Shown: positions 23,150 to 35,300, numbered from the stretch's first letter. The stretch is DNA of 64,000 nt from Epiperipatus broadwayi (GCA_028023455.1 JAQFVV010012397.1:1892501-1956500), one strand, 5' to 3'. Notes: generated by a model from the sequence alone, not told the origin. Made by a program: numbers and translations.

Positions 23150-23352
23150 TATGAACATCACATGATCACCAACAAACAAAACTCACTATATGTATTGTCA
23201 CTGACGAAGGCCACAAGCCAGAAACTAGTCTGGGGATATTGGATGAGTAGACACTAGATGGGGATTTTATGTACAAGCCTTCTGGCATCCATTGATTATT
23301 CTAGTTTGCTGTGTGTGGCAATACATATAGTGAGTTATGCCTATTTTAATAT
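23150..23352 (+). repeat. Family A fragment with hammerhead block
   Basis: Family A tail (ACATCACATGATCACCA) is followed by the hammerhead core and then the inverted head (GCCTTCTGGCATCCATTGAT). AACTCACTATATGTATTG (23180-23197) and CAATACATATAGTGAGTT (about 23319-23336) close it as a stem. Confidence 0.75.
23195..23244 (+). ncRNA. Hammerhead motif, family A, stem I damaged
   Basis: CTGACGA (position 7 is free in the consensus), the GGCC...GCC stem II region, GAAAC, TAGTC and TGGGGA are intact. The 5' strand of stem I has been replaced (TTGTCA), so only the inner pairs remain. Confidence 0.6.
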
Positions 23353-23663
23353 TTACTATGCGATATACAATAAAACTGATCAGAATGCCTTGCTTTCTCT
23401 TTTATTGGTGGAGAGGTTCTTGCCTTATTGTAATTATTTTATGAAATAAATATGTAATATTAATTTTTTCCCCTTCGTATGCATTTGTAATTCAAATTTG
23501 CTTACATTATATGTACATTTCAGCTAGATCTCTCAACTACTATCATTCAATTAATTCTCATTGTTTTATCTAATGCTAAATTTGAAGTGATTATATTAGG
23601 GTAGGGAGGATGCTAGCAATTATACTGTTTATCATGTTTAAATGTAATCTTTTTTTTTTACAG

Positions 23664-23717
23664 AAATTCAATGACAATTTTTATTGCTTTGACCAACAGC
23701 CAAAATATATAAAATGA
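23664..23717 (+). other. Possible tiny terminal exon
   Basis: An acceptor with a long T run (CTTTTTTTTTTACAG, ending 23663) is followed in phase 0 by 17 codons, FNDNFYCFDQQPKYIK, then TGA. It is too short to tell from chance. Confidence 0.15.
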
Positions 23718-25106
23718 ATGTCAATAATAATAATCATTGTTTAATTGTGTTATCATATTAATATCTTCTACAGTGAAGAATGATTTCTCATTTCTATATA
23801 AAAAATCTTAACTAATGCACAAGATCAAATCCTAAACTTTAAATAAAATATTAATAATGTTTTGTTTTATTACAAAAACTATTTTAATATTGTATTACTT
23901 TAGGACATGACTGATTTTTTATTTCTAACAATATTTATTAAGCAATCATATTATGCAGATGAGATCCAATTAAAATATTAGTAATATAATAGTAATAAAA
24001 AATAACAACATGCATCTGAAAATTGTATTGATATTTTTCACCCATGAATGAGTTCTTTCAAGAAATAAATATTACTAAACTGGATTTCATATTAAGCAAA
24101 AATTCATCAATTAACACTTACATTCCCACCACAAAATTTAATTTTATTTAGGATCAAAATTTAACTGTGAAAAAATTAAATAAAGAATCCACTTTTCATC
24201 AGACATAGGAATTCTTAATCATATATATATAAATTAAACAATGTCAACTACAAGAATGGATTATAAATTGATCAAAATGTTATTGGAGTTCCACTCTAAC
24301 ACTCTAATCACTTAAATTTAAACTTACAAGAAAACAATTGCACTGTGAAATTGTATCATACCTAATGCAAACATTTACCAGTTAATATGTATGAATTAAA
24401 TCAAATTTTCAGGTCACTAGGTATCAAACTGTACTACAAACAGGTAAAAAATAAATCCATCTTTCATGTAAAATCTAAGTTTTTAAAAATATTTATAAAC
24501 AATCAATGAGATATAAGTTGGCTGATTTAAATGTATCCATATTAGTATTATTGTTTAATGTATTTATTTAAGAAATTAAATGTAAGACAGTCGATGGATT
24601 TATTTTTTTATCTATTCATAGTTAAACTTTGATACCAGGTGGGATGCAAATTGTGCTGAATTTCCAAATCTTAAATGACAATGATTTGCTTATATAGAAT
24701 CCAGTTTAGTGGTGTTTTTTTCCATATATAATAGATTGTGAGGGTATAAATGCCAAGTAATATTAATAGTCATTTATTGTGCATTAACAATTTAAATATA
24801 AGATGTTTTGAATGAAGTTCTAAGAACATCTCCACAGTTTTAAATTTTATCCTGATAGTTAATATTGTTTGTTTTACATATCTATTTCATCTAATTATAG
24901 TTACATTTTAATAACATATGCATAAAAATTGTGTTGGATTTGAAAACCTTAATTGGTGAATATGTTCTCTTATTAAAGTTTTAAAAATATCTTTGAAAAT
25001 AAATAAATTAAATTTAAAACAATATAATAATTATGCATAATTACCAAGAGCCTCAAGATGCAAAGTTATCAATCTATCTGCTTTGATTGTAATATGAATT
25101 TCCAAT

Positions 25107-25807
25107 CTAGTCATTATCACGACATCCACGCAGTGAGGCAAGTCCACCTATGGACTGGAAACTGCTACATCCAAATTAGAGCCAACTCGAGCAAGCTAAA
25201 TACATAGCTGGAAGAGTCTTACCAGAGTTCACAACACAGGTTAATCATTTAGCTAAAAGTGAGTTCTGTGCTCAGCTCGACTATCTCAGCATTTAATTGT
25301 ATCAACTGTATTTATTCATTGTTTAACTAACATGTATATATTTTTTGAACTAATAAATTGTACATATTGATTGCTGAGTAGTTATTCTGTTGTGTCTGTT
25401 GGTTTGGAAACAAACCTGGAAGCCTAACCAAACACAACAGATCTCATTTGGTGCAGTTGACAGGATAAATCTGTTGTGTTTGGTTAGGCTTATAGATTCG
25501 TTTTCAAACCAACAGACACAAAAAGAATAACTACTCAGCAATTAATATGTACAATTTATTAGGGCTTAAAATATACACACATTAGTTAAATAAATGAATA
25601 AATACAGTTGATACTATTGAATGCTGTGATAGTCAAGCCAAATACGGAACTCACTCCTAGCTAAATGATTAGCCTGCATCATAAACTCTGGTAAGACTCT
25701 TCCAGCTATGTATTTAGCTTGCCTTGAATCAGCTCTAATTCTGATGTAGCAGTTTCCGGTCAGTAGGTGGACTTGCCTCACTGCATGGATGTCACAATAA
25801 TGACTAG
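25107..25807. mobile_element. Two LTR-like copies, head to head (inverted)
   Basis: Copy 1 (25107-25442, plus) and copy 2 (25469-25807, minus) are inverted copies of a unit of about 337 bp, roughly 85-90% alike by eye. In the plus orientation the unit runs CTAGTCATTAT...GCAGTGAGGCAAGTCCACCT...AATAAATTGTACATATT...AACACAACA. It contains one poly(A) signal and ends in CA. The 26-base spacer holds TGGTGCAGTTGACAGGAT (25449-25466), which looks like the primer-binding-site region that follows a 5' LTR. LTR, PBS, inverted LTR is what self-integration of a retrotransposon can leave. A fold-back MITE is the alternative. Confidence 0.6.
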
Positions 25808-26150
25808 AGAAATAGTTTTGCTGATGGAAGAGGGTTTAATGGGGAGCATGTTCTATCATTCAGGTTAACAGATGTAATTGCTCTCTGCCTTGCCTCAAAA
25901 AGGCTGACTATTTAATGGCAGATCCCCTACCTTACTGGAAACATGTAGATTTGGTGCACGAACCCCAACAAAGGTTTTAATCCCTTTGGATAGCAACTGG
26001 GTGCTAGCCAATCAGGTAAGGAATCTGAAATAGTTCATTCCTAAAGGAAAGGTCAGATATAACAATTATCTCAGTAGAGAATTGAATGCCATTTTTGCTC
26101 ACCTCCAAACTGGTCTATTATTAATTCTATTGCCCACCAGAATGTTATGT
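25808..26150. other. G+C-richer unique segment next to the LTR pair
   Basis: Less AT-rich than its surroundings, with no coding frame that I recognise. It may be internal sequence of the same retroelement (for example TTTGGTGCACGAACCCCAAC at about 25952). Confidence 0.25.
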
Positions 26151-26159
26151 ATATGGTAG

Positions 26160-27030
26160 ATTAGAAACTTGTTATATAATAAATTTTAGTCAAACCTTAT
26201 TTATATTGGAATACAATATTTAAAAAAGCTTAGAATGTGATGATATCATGTTTATTGATAAGATAATTTACAATTACTATAAATAGTTGTACAAGAAAAA
26301 ATTAATTACTTAGAAGAAAGTCACATGGCATTTGAATACCAAAATGACAATTCAAATAACACAAGATGATAATTTTTCTACACTAAAAGCTTTATTCTGA
26401 GACAAAAGTTTAACATATATATAATAAGAGCAATCAGAATGAAAAAGGACTCTATTATGAAATAATTGTATAGTATTGACATTACTTACATAATCTTGAA
26501 AAAGAGAAGACATAATGATTCTAAATATACTATGATTAAATTAATATTGGAGATATTACAGATTAATAGGTGAAAGATAAACTCATACAGGTATAATAAT
26601 TAATTTAATTAACTATTATGCTTATATGTTTAGAATTTATAAATAAAATTGGTACTGTGATAGGTAACATATAGTAGTTTATCTGTGTTACTATTATCAA
26701 TGAAACTGCAACAAAGCTGAAATAGCATTAACAATATGTATCCATAACTACATATATTGGTATTGTTTCAGTTCATTTATTGTTCAGTTTCAACTTTTTG
26801 ACAAAATCATAAAGTTTGAAATAAAATTCAGTGAGCCTAAAATTATTTTTTAGTTAATTATGAATTGTTTTAATTTAAACAATAATTTAAAAGAATTTCT
26901 TGCCAGTGTTCTCCCACTCTTACTGACCTTGAGTGGCTTAATTTAAGTTAGGTAATTTATATATCTATGACATTTTAAAAAATAATATAAACAAATAATC
27001 CAATATTAAATATGTAATTAGAAAAATAAG
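26160..27030. other. AT-rich non-coding DNA
   Basis: Nothing recognisable. Confidence 0.5.
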
Positions 27031-27035
27031 ATTTC

Positions 27036-27170
27036 CAAACCCTCCATACAGTAGTGCCCCAAGTGCAAGCCTTCATAATCAAAAGATGTAAGAAGGTTAG
27101 TGCATAAAATCTCTATCTAATATCTATTCATCCAATATTCACAGGCTAGTTTCTAGTTTGTATGGAAAGT
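27036..27170 (+). repeat. Family A fragment, diverged
   Basis: It has the family A head (CCTCCATACAGTAGTGCC) and the block up to GGCTAGTTTCTAGTTTGTATGG, then stops before the CTGATGA half of the hammerhead, so the ribozyme is truncated. Confidence 0.75.
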
Positions 27171-27642
27171 TTTATGCTCTTGTTAACAGCATGTGTAGGC
27201 ATATGAAATGGTGATTATGTAATAATTAGAAAAATGTTGATTGTTATTTTAGCAACTATTTTAAATGTGAAAAACTAAGTAACTAAAAATATGTAATGTG
27301 CATGTGGATTCCTGAAATGAACATTCAACCTTTGGTATGATTTTCTTATTTATATAACTATGAAAAATATATAGAATTAATCCCAAAACATTTTAATTGG
27401 GTTCATAATCTTAGTAAATGCAGTTGATGCTGCACACTGACAGAGACTTTATTATACTTGAAATATTGGATGTCCAACAAGGCTATTTGAAGTGATTGTG
27501 CATTTCTATGAAAATATAAAAAGCTTATACAGTTTGATAATAAAGGCAAAACTCCCCATACAGTAGTGCCACCCTGTGCCAAACAGAGTAATCAATGGAT
27601 GCCAGAAGGCTTGTGCATAAAATCCCTATCTAGTGCCTACTC

Positions 27643-27701
27643 ATCCAATATCCCCAGACTAGTTTCTGGCTTGTGGCCATCATCAGTGAGGAGTCTTGGA
27701 T
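27643..27701 (-). ncRNA. Hammerhead ribozyme motif (type I), best copy of family A
   Basis: All helices pair: Ib ATCCAA/TTGGAT, Ia TCCTCA/TGGGGA (one U-G), and stem II TGGC/GCCA with loop CACAA. CTGATGA, GAA, the A-T pair and the GTC triplet are all canonical. Stem III is only A-U and C-G with a two-base loop, but ACTAGT is self-complementary, so two ribozymes could share a stem III as in dimeric hammerheads. Predicted cleavage is between 27657 and 27656 (minus). Confidence 0.88.
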
Positions 27702-28083
27702 CTAGATTTTAGGATCTAATGCAACCCTCCAGCAGCCACCTTTTAACTCTACTTTACTACAAACTATGAGAATGAAATTGAAAACATTGTTAATATCTTC
27801 AATCTAAGCTCAATAGCTTATATAGTCATATGGGTCTAAACTCAATTCAGCACCCACACATTTTGGTGTCTTTGGCTCTTAAACAACCATAGCCACCACT
27901 ATCCTATTAGGCATGATTGGGGTTAAACCATCAACCATCACATGATCACCATCTCTATACTAGCACATAATTTGTTGTAAACAAAGGCAAAACTCCCCAT
28001 ACATTAGTGCCACCCTGTGCCAAACAGAGTAATCAATGGATGCCAGAAGGCTTGTGCATAAAATCCCTATCTAGTGCCTACTC

Positions 28084-28142
28084 ATCCAATATCCCCAGAC
28101 TAGTTTCTGGCTTGTGGACATCATCAGTGAGGAGCCTTGGAT
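28084..28142 (-). ncRNA. Hammerhead ribozyme motif (type I), family A
   Basis: As at 27643-27701, but stem II has one mismatch (TGTC against GCCA). Core and stem I are intact. It lies 441 bases from its partner. Confidence 0.8.
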
Positions 28143-28269
28143 CTGAGAGCACTTCACCTAGATTTTAGAATCTAATGCAACCCTCCAGCAGCCACCTTTT
28201 AACTCTACTTTACTACAAATCTATGAGAATGAAATTGAAAACATTGTTAATAGTACTTTAAACAGATTT

Positions 28270-31200
28270 AGTATTAAAATAAGATTAAAAAAGAAGCAGT
28301 CTTATCCAATATTTTTCGGAATTTTTTTTTTTTTTTGCCATTTTTTTATATTTCTGTTATGTTTATATATGATTGCAATAAATACAGACTATAATTCATA
28401 GCATTTAAAAAATAATTAAAAATTAAAAAAAATATTTAAAACTCTCTTATCAAAGAATGTATTGCAAATAATGCAATTAAATAAGAGATTAAATTCCAGC
28501 AATTGAAGTGTCTATGCAAACTAATCAATTGTAATTAAAAAAAAAACTGGGATGGTCTGTTCAAGACAGAAAGAAGCAAAATGTATATAAAATCAATTTT
28601 TCTTATTGCATTCATTATGGATTCTCACTTTATTAAAATAACACCAGATCTCATTATGCTTAATGAGTAAAAAGAAAAAAAAATTACCATCTACTAATCT
28701 GACCTGGATGTCTGAAAACTTGAGATACTATTTTTGAGTAAATCTGGTTAAAATGAAGTAACAATGTTTATTTCAAAGTTGCAAAGCTGAGATTGTTAAA
28801 ATATAGTATAGTCATATATGATCTGTTTAATACTTTCCATTGGAAGAAAAAAACTATGGTTATTGAGTTTTATAAGTTCTACATTTTAATACAACTATTT
28901 AGACATTTTCTTAACTATTTAAGTTCATATTTAATACCAATATGCTATATCTTATCTTATAAAATTTATATTTAAATTTTTTTAAAAAAAGCTTTAATCA
29001 AAGTTAGTTGCATTTTAATGCAACTAAAAAATATAAAATAAAACAAAAGATTCACTCTGTTTTACATATGTATGTTATGTTAATATTTTGTAAAGAATTT
29101 TTCTTTTAATACATGCTAACCAAACATTATTTTGTGAAAATTTTCAGTTAAAATAAATAAATAAATAATGATAATAATGGAAGATGTAATATTCATTTCA
29201 AATGTAATGTATCCACATATAAATCATCCAGGCACTAAATAATTAGTATAAATAATTATTAATAGCTTTAAGTTAATGATTTATTTGTATCCATCAGGTT
29301 CATTTGTTTGTAGTTTATCCTATATTTGATTGCTGAGAATTAGATTTGGTGAAAGTGAGCTTATAGTACATATATGCAATTGTTTATTTACTGTTAAATA
29401 GTTTAAATATATCTATATCCATATGGCAAGATTCATTCCTATTTTTGAGCCATCCTTGTAGAAGTCATAATAGTTTTATTAAATCAGGACGCAGACCTAA
29501 AAATCGTCATTCCTTATAGTTACTGTTGAAAAAATGTGTAATGGTTATGTTTATCTCAAATTAACTTTATGCATGGGTCTGCACTAGGAAACTTGTGAGC
29601 CAAATGAATGTTTATATTTATAGGTTTATAGAGTTATATTATACATTTATTAAAGTCCAGGATCTTCTGGATTGCAAACATATTCAATTATATAACTGTA
29701 TTAATATTATAGTATAATTGAAGATTAAGATTAAATTTAGAAAAAAAAAACCTTGGACATTGTATGAAATAAAATAATATGAGAGATTGGAGAAAAGACT
29801 TTACTAAAAGAAAACTAATTTATATATCAACTGACAATTATATTTTGTAATCAAACAATTGATGTTATGATGTGTTAGCTTGTTTTAAGTGTAATATTAT
29901 ATGGTCTACATTCATTCATTGAGAGTAACTTATGTAATTCATGATTTAGCCAGGTATTGCAGATAGGGGCTGTGTGCAGTGGTTTATTATTCCATTAAAT
30001 AGAATTTTATTAAAAACATATGTGCCAGTCTATTTCATAATATCTAAAGTCATCTGGCACATGTATAAATTATGTAATTTTTTTTAAAAAAATGTAAATC
30101 ATTCAAACATGCTTAGTATGATCATTACTGTATATATATACAATCTATTTACAAATTTATGCAATCTTTTTTGGTTGGTTGAATAGCGGTTACTTTTATT
30201 TCACTGCAATTGAATATTTTTTAAATTATAAATCAATTTTTATTTTTGAAAAGACTTTTGTTTGCTTTCGTAATCTGACAATTCAGTAATATACTTTTTA
30301 CAAATGAAACTAACGTATTTATGTTATTAAAAGTGATCTATTTTAACAATAGATTTTGTTAAAGTTGTGAGTTGGCCAATTAAAAGTTTTGATTTTTAAC
30401 TCATTTGGCCAATTAAATAATAATCGTTGAAAGGGTTAACAAATATTGAAAAATAATTATTTAAACTTCCCATTATGTTTAAAAGCAATGCAGATTTCAA
30501 ACTTCTTAATAAACTTTAGCTTAGGTTTTACCATCAGGAGTAAATTTACTTAATGATACATATTACTTTAGACAAAATAAAATTTACTAAAAGTAATTAA
30601 ACTGATGAGTATTAAAAATAACTAATTCTGCAACCAGATAATTAAAAGAAAAATTAAAAGTGAAGAAATAAGCAGATTTTTTAATGTGTGCAAGTCTTTA
30701 TCTTTTATATCTCTAATCCAATTCATTACAGTTCAAAAATTAATTAGTTTTCTGGAAAACAAAGCTAAAAATAAACTTATTTTATACTGTCTAGACTGTT
30801 TAATTAAAATATTACATTTTAAGACAATTATTTATAAATTTAAAAATAATTATTATGTGAAATAAAAGTTTTACATAATAAATTACATTTTTTTAAAAAT
30901 AAAACATTATTTTAAATTATTGTTTCTAACAATAGTATACACCATTTAATAAATGTGAAGTTCTCCAGAATACTTTTAAAGGCTTTTAAATAAAGATATT
31001 TAAGAATAACTTTAATATTACAAACAAGGAAGTGAAAATTGAAATTTACAACCAAGCACACTCACACATATTCTTTATTGTATTATTATTCAAAATTGAT
31101 AGATTTAATAATATTAAACTAACCCTTTATCTGTTTTAATTAATTAGTTTAAAAGTTATTTTCACTTATTAAATCTTTATTACAATTAGAATTAATAAGA

Positions 31201-31600
31201 TTTCACTCTTTATTAGTAAATAACTTAACAAAAATCTATTTTAATGGGCAAGTAATTTAAATATTAATATTCAGCATTAAGGATTTAAATTTAGTTATTA
31301 AATTTTAATTTTAACATGGACTTTTAACATACTAGGATCTCTATTAAAATAGTTTTATCTCTTAATAACTCCTAACATTAATTCAGTATTATACAGGGTA
31401 AAAATATCCCTAACTTAAGCAATCTGAAATCATTTAGAATTATAGATGGTTTAAAGCACTTCAGTAAAAATATATAATGAATTTTAATACAATTAAGACT
31501 TATAAAGATTCTTAAAAATCATTTAAAGGATGAATTGACATTGAAATATCAAACCCTGATAAATTGACTTGCAGTGTAAATTAACTTATTGAATTATATA
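28270..31600. other. AT-rich non-coding DNA
   Basis: Over 3 kb without a gene, RNA gene or repeat that I can name. The 28793-28975 plus frame is hydrophobic and AT-driven, so I do not call it. Confidence 0.5.
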
Positions 31601-31612
31601 TAAAGAGCTTGC

Positions 31613-32165
31613 AAATAAGCTCTTAACAAACTTTTCAGAATATTCCCAACCCCAGACCAGTTTCTGTTACTGGTTTCCTCAGTGAGGTGCTAGGATATTC
31701 AAGCATTAGATTAAAAATACCAGGCAAGCCCAGCACTTTATTTAATGGTTAACTATTAAGTAGAAAATCTGAAATTTTCAGACATTTATGTCTTCCAATC
31801 CAGCTATCTAAGTTAAATAGGCATATGGGATTGAACCAAGTTCAGATACACCATACATTAATAGCTTTAGCAATATAAAATCACCAAAGCCTTAATATCA
31901 AAAAATATTGCTAAAGCTATTAATATATGGTTATCTGAATTTGGTTCAGTCCCATATAGCTATTTAAGTTAGATAGCTGGATTGGATGATATATGAGTAT
32001 CTGAAAATTTTAGATTTTCTACTTAATAGTTATCCATTAGATAAAGTGCTGGGCTTGTCATGGTATTTTTAATCTAATGCTTGAATATTCTAGCATCTTG
32101 TTGAGAAAGCCAGTAGCAGAAACCAATCTGAAGTTGGGGATATTCTACAAAGCTTGTTAAGAGCT
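31613..32165. repeat. Palindromic pair of family B repeats
   Basis: Inverted arms (about 31613-31885 and 31903-32165) share GCTCTTAACAA, CAAGCCCAGCACTTTAT, GAAAATCTGAAA and ATTAATAGCTTTAGCAATAT. They diverge by scattered substitutions. The body differs from family A, but the layout (CCCAGACCAGTTTC...CCTCAGTGAGG near one end) is the same. Confidence 0.85.
31649..31688 (-). ncRNA. Hammerhead-like motif, family B, stem II decayed
   Basis: Helix Ia ACCTCA/TGGGGT pairs fully. Compared with family A (TCCTCA/TGGGGA) the outer pair has changed on both sides, a compensatory change. CTGAGGA, GAAAC and GGTC are present. The 11-base stem II region does not pair well. The opposite arm (32090-32150) is more degraded. 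Confidence 0.5.
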
Positions 32166-32244
32166 TATATGCACACTCTTTATGTAACATTTGTAATACA
32201 AGCTTGTTAAATTAGGTCATGTGAAATATGATTTGATTTCTTTG

Positions 32245-32246
<2 letters not shown>

Positions 32247-32289
<43 letters not shown>

Positions 32290-32290
32290 T
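32247..32290. repeat. (AT)n microsatellite
   Basis: Uninterrupted AT run leading into the hairpin at 32300. Confidence 0.95.
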
Positions 32291-32299
32291 ACAAAGAAA

Positions 32300-32315
32300 T
32301 CATCTAATTGTTTAA

Positions 32316-32357
<42 letters not shown>

Positions 32358-32372
32358 TTAAACAATTAGATG
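32300..32372. repeat. Perfect hairpin around (TA)n
   Basis: TCATCTAATTGTTTAAGTGT at the left equals the reverse complement of the right end (ACACTTAAACAATTAGATGA), with (TA)n between. Same design as 10621-10692. Confidence 0.95.
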
Positions 32373-32839
32373 ACTGAAAATTTAGCTTTACTGACAAAGC
32401 TAAAGTTTACAATGTGAATTTATTAGAAATTATATATCTATCAACCTTCTATCAGTTTTATACATTACAGTTCACTACAATGAATTTTGAACTCAATCCA
32501 ATCAAAAAAATAAGCTGGATTTATGCTTCTAATATAGTGGTCATATTCTAGTATTGAGAGGATTTATAGAAAGGATCAACATATAAAGATTGATATTATG
32601 TTTTGGATTTATAAATTATAAAAAGTTATCTAATTTTATAAACATTTCCACAGTAATTAGAGTTTTGAACTATCAAGATATAGATCTTATATATTGTAAT
32701 ATTCTGAATAGTATTTATTAAAATCTACCAACAATGATTAGATTACTAGGTAACACTAAGAAAATTAATCTTGATTAGAGTATATAACAGGTGATTTCAT
32801 ATCACTAAAATTTTTTACAAAAAAGAATTTGTGGATTAA

Positions 32840-33610
32840 AACGGAAAGCTAAAGAAATAAAAATGCATGTATCTTACTAATGTTATCTAGATTTTGCAAA
32901 TGATGTGAATGTTTTTGCAAATAATGTTTCAGAGTTTCAGAGTTTTAGAAAATGTTATGATAATTATCATATGAAAGCAAAATCACTAAATTAATTTTCA
33001 ATGATTTGTTGCACAGGAAGAAAATAAAGATTGATAATCATAAATTAGAAAAAATTATCAACTACAAAAATTTTGTCACTTTATTATAGTTGGAAACATA
33101 ATTAATGAACTTAATTGTGGAATTAAAATTGAATGGAATACTTTTAATAAAAATAACTTCATATTAAAATGAAATATATATGTCTTTGAAAAGATTTTTA
33201 GTAGATATATTTTCTAGTTCTTATAGTTCTCTGAGAATTCAACACTTAATAGAAGAGCAATGCAGAGACTTCTGATCACACAATAAAGTATAAACAAATG
33301 TATATTGGAAATGAAAAGAAGGGATTGAAATGGGTGAGGAAACATTGGCATCATTGAAAGAATAAAAGCTGAAATAGAACTGGATTAGAAATATTGTCAG
33401 AATAGATGATAGTAGATGGACAGCTGAAATTTTAAAGTAGATCTCAAAAGATTGGAAAAACCTTAGATGTGACCACAAGTGAGATAAGTATAGGAATTAA
33501 GAAATTTGCATTTTGTTAAAAATAGAGGTTATGGATCAGAGAAATTTGACTAAACTTGGAGAAAACCTTCATCTTGCAGTGGAATTAATAATAATTGAAA
33601 ATAATGATAA
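32840..33610 (+). pseudogene. LINE reverse transcriptase fragment (RTE-like 3' half)
   Basis: Plus-strand pieces follow RT order. FANDVNVFANNVSEFQ near 32890 corresponds to the (F/Y)ADD catalytic block followed by the usual SELQ stretch, with the second Asp kept and the first changed. IKIDNHKLEKIINYKNF near 33035 matches the I-x-I-D-x-x-x-L-E-x-V-x-x-F-x-Y-L-G segment. RNIVRIDDSRW lies near 33392. EKTFILQW near 33565 matches the C-terminal (L)GE(A)(F/Y)(V/I)LQW motif. Stops and shifts are many. The same tail occurs better preserved at 54965-55150. The minus frame here is a shadow. Confidence 0.65.
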
Positions 33611-34044
33611 ATTAATTACTATTGTAATTATAATGAATTGTGCATTCAAATACTTCAGAATCTTGTTAATGTTATTCTGAGTGGTATATTTGCTTACTAT
33701 AGTTTATGGATGGATCTTTTAAGGGATACTGTTAAAAATTTTATGACTACATCAAAATTATACATCTAAGGATCAATATTATATCTTTTATCAATTATAA
33801 GTGCTTGTTTTCCTATTTGTAAAGGCAGTATTAATCTAATATGTTTTCAGTCATTGGTTTATTATATAAGGGATAAGATATACATTCATTTGTCCAATCC
33901 TCAAAGCTGCTCTTCCACCTATAACATTGTTTACTCAATTTTCATATGCAAATCATTCCTTTTTTACTAATTATGCTATTGAGCATGCAGATCTGCTTGA
34001 TAATTATAACATCAAATCTTTGTTTGGTGTTTTATTTAAAGATT

Positions 34045-34158
<114 letters not shown>

Positions 34159-34984
34159 CCTAACAGGTATGAACAACCCTCCCAATTTCCAAAATTTTAA
34201 CCAAATTCCAAAACATTTGTATTTTTCAATCATGGACAAAAATTCTGTTTGACTTATTACTTAACACAATTTTTACAAAAACATTCCTCATTAACCATTT
34301 TACAATAAATCTAGATCCCAAAGTATCTTATGTAATAATCATCCAGAGGATGTGATACAATTTTCAAACCTGTCCATATTTTTCATCCTTACAACAATTT
34401 ATATTTCACAATCAAATAAATAATCTTAAACAATTGCTTTAGAAAGATATTAAAATTTTTAATCCTTATAATGCCATAGTAATTATCCACACTCTTAAAA
34501 ACACGTGACTTCTTGCTGCTCTGTAATTTTCAACAACAAAAAATATAATGTTCTTAAAAAACAAAATAAAGAATGACATAATAAATATTTATATGCCCTA
34601 AAATATTTACCTAGAAATACTATTAAAAAATTTGGCAGAACAATATTTTTTTAGTTATTCATTATTTTAGAATGATATAAATTATTCTTTCATCTACATA
34701 CAACTAAATCATTTTATCTGTCTTCTAACACTAATCATAATAAGTATAATTTTTATAAGCTGCAAACTATATATCATGTAATTTGTTTTCCTGCACATAT
34801 GTTAATATTTGTACATAATTTTTAATTAATAAAGATTATTTTATAATATATATGTTAATTCTAATATTTTCAGGGATAAATGATGATTTCATATTATTAT
34901 TTAATAATAATATGAAATCAATTATATATAATAAAAAGAGCATTCCAATAACTCTAAACAAGCTTTTTTCTTTATGATAAATGC

Positions 34985-35300
34985 TACTAGAGAATGTATT
35001 CAAATAATCTTTAGATGGGATTATCCCTATTCCCAGACCAGTTTCAAGCTATGGCTCTCATCAGTGAGGAGCTATGACACCAGATTTAAAAAACTAACTT
35101 AAGTATTTATCTAAAAGTTAACTCTTAAGAAGATCTGAAATTTTTAGACCTCTACAAGTCCTTAAATTCAGTTCTCCAACTAAAATAATCATATGGGTCT
35201 TAACTTAATTCAGAAATCCTATATACTAATGTGATTTGTAATTTAATTTAGCCAAAGCCCCAAACAGTAAAATAATAATAGTAATAAAATCATGTTATAT
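34985..35300. repeat. Family B-like repeat, single copy
   Basis: It has the block CCCAGACCAGTTTC...CATCAGTGAGGAGCT, then GAAATTTTTAGAC and ATCATATGGGTCTTAACTTA, in the same order as in families A and B but with a largely different sequence. Confidence 0.6.
35030..35070 (-). ncRNA. Hammerhead motif, family B
   Basis: CTGATGA (35064-35058), stem II GAGC/GCTT around CATA (four pairs, one G-U), GAAAC (35045-35041) and GTC (35038-35036). Stem I keeps about four pairs next to the core (CTCA with TGGG). Core bases are fully conserved. Confidence 0.65.

Larger units (their letters stand above)
27545..28250. repeat. Family A tandem dimer
   Basis: Unit 1 runs 27545-27985 (441 bp) and unit 2 starts at 27986 with the same GGCAAAACTCCCCATACA head. 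Unit 2 stops at about 28250 after the GAAATTGAAAACATTGTTAAT block. The units are nearly identical over the shared part. Each carries a hammerhead block on the minus strand, so a minus-strand transcript cut at both sites would release a 441-nt RNA. Confidence 0.9.

Noticed and set aside
32212-32397. 61-codon minus frame
   Set aside because: Runs through (TA)n and the hairpin; alternating Tyr/Ile is a repeat artefact.
33239-33478. 79-codon minus frame
   Set aside because: Antisense of the LINE RT fragment on plus.
34866-34980. Exon after a TTTTCAG acceptor
   Set aside because: The following sequence is a small palindrome of AT repeats and does not read as protein.
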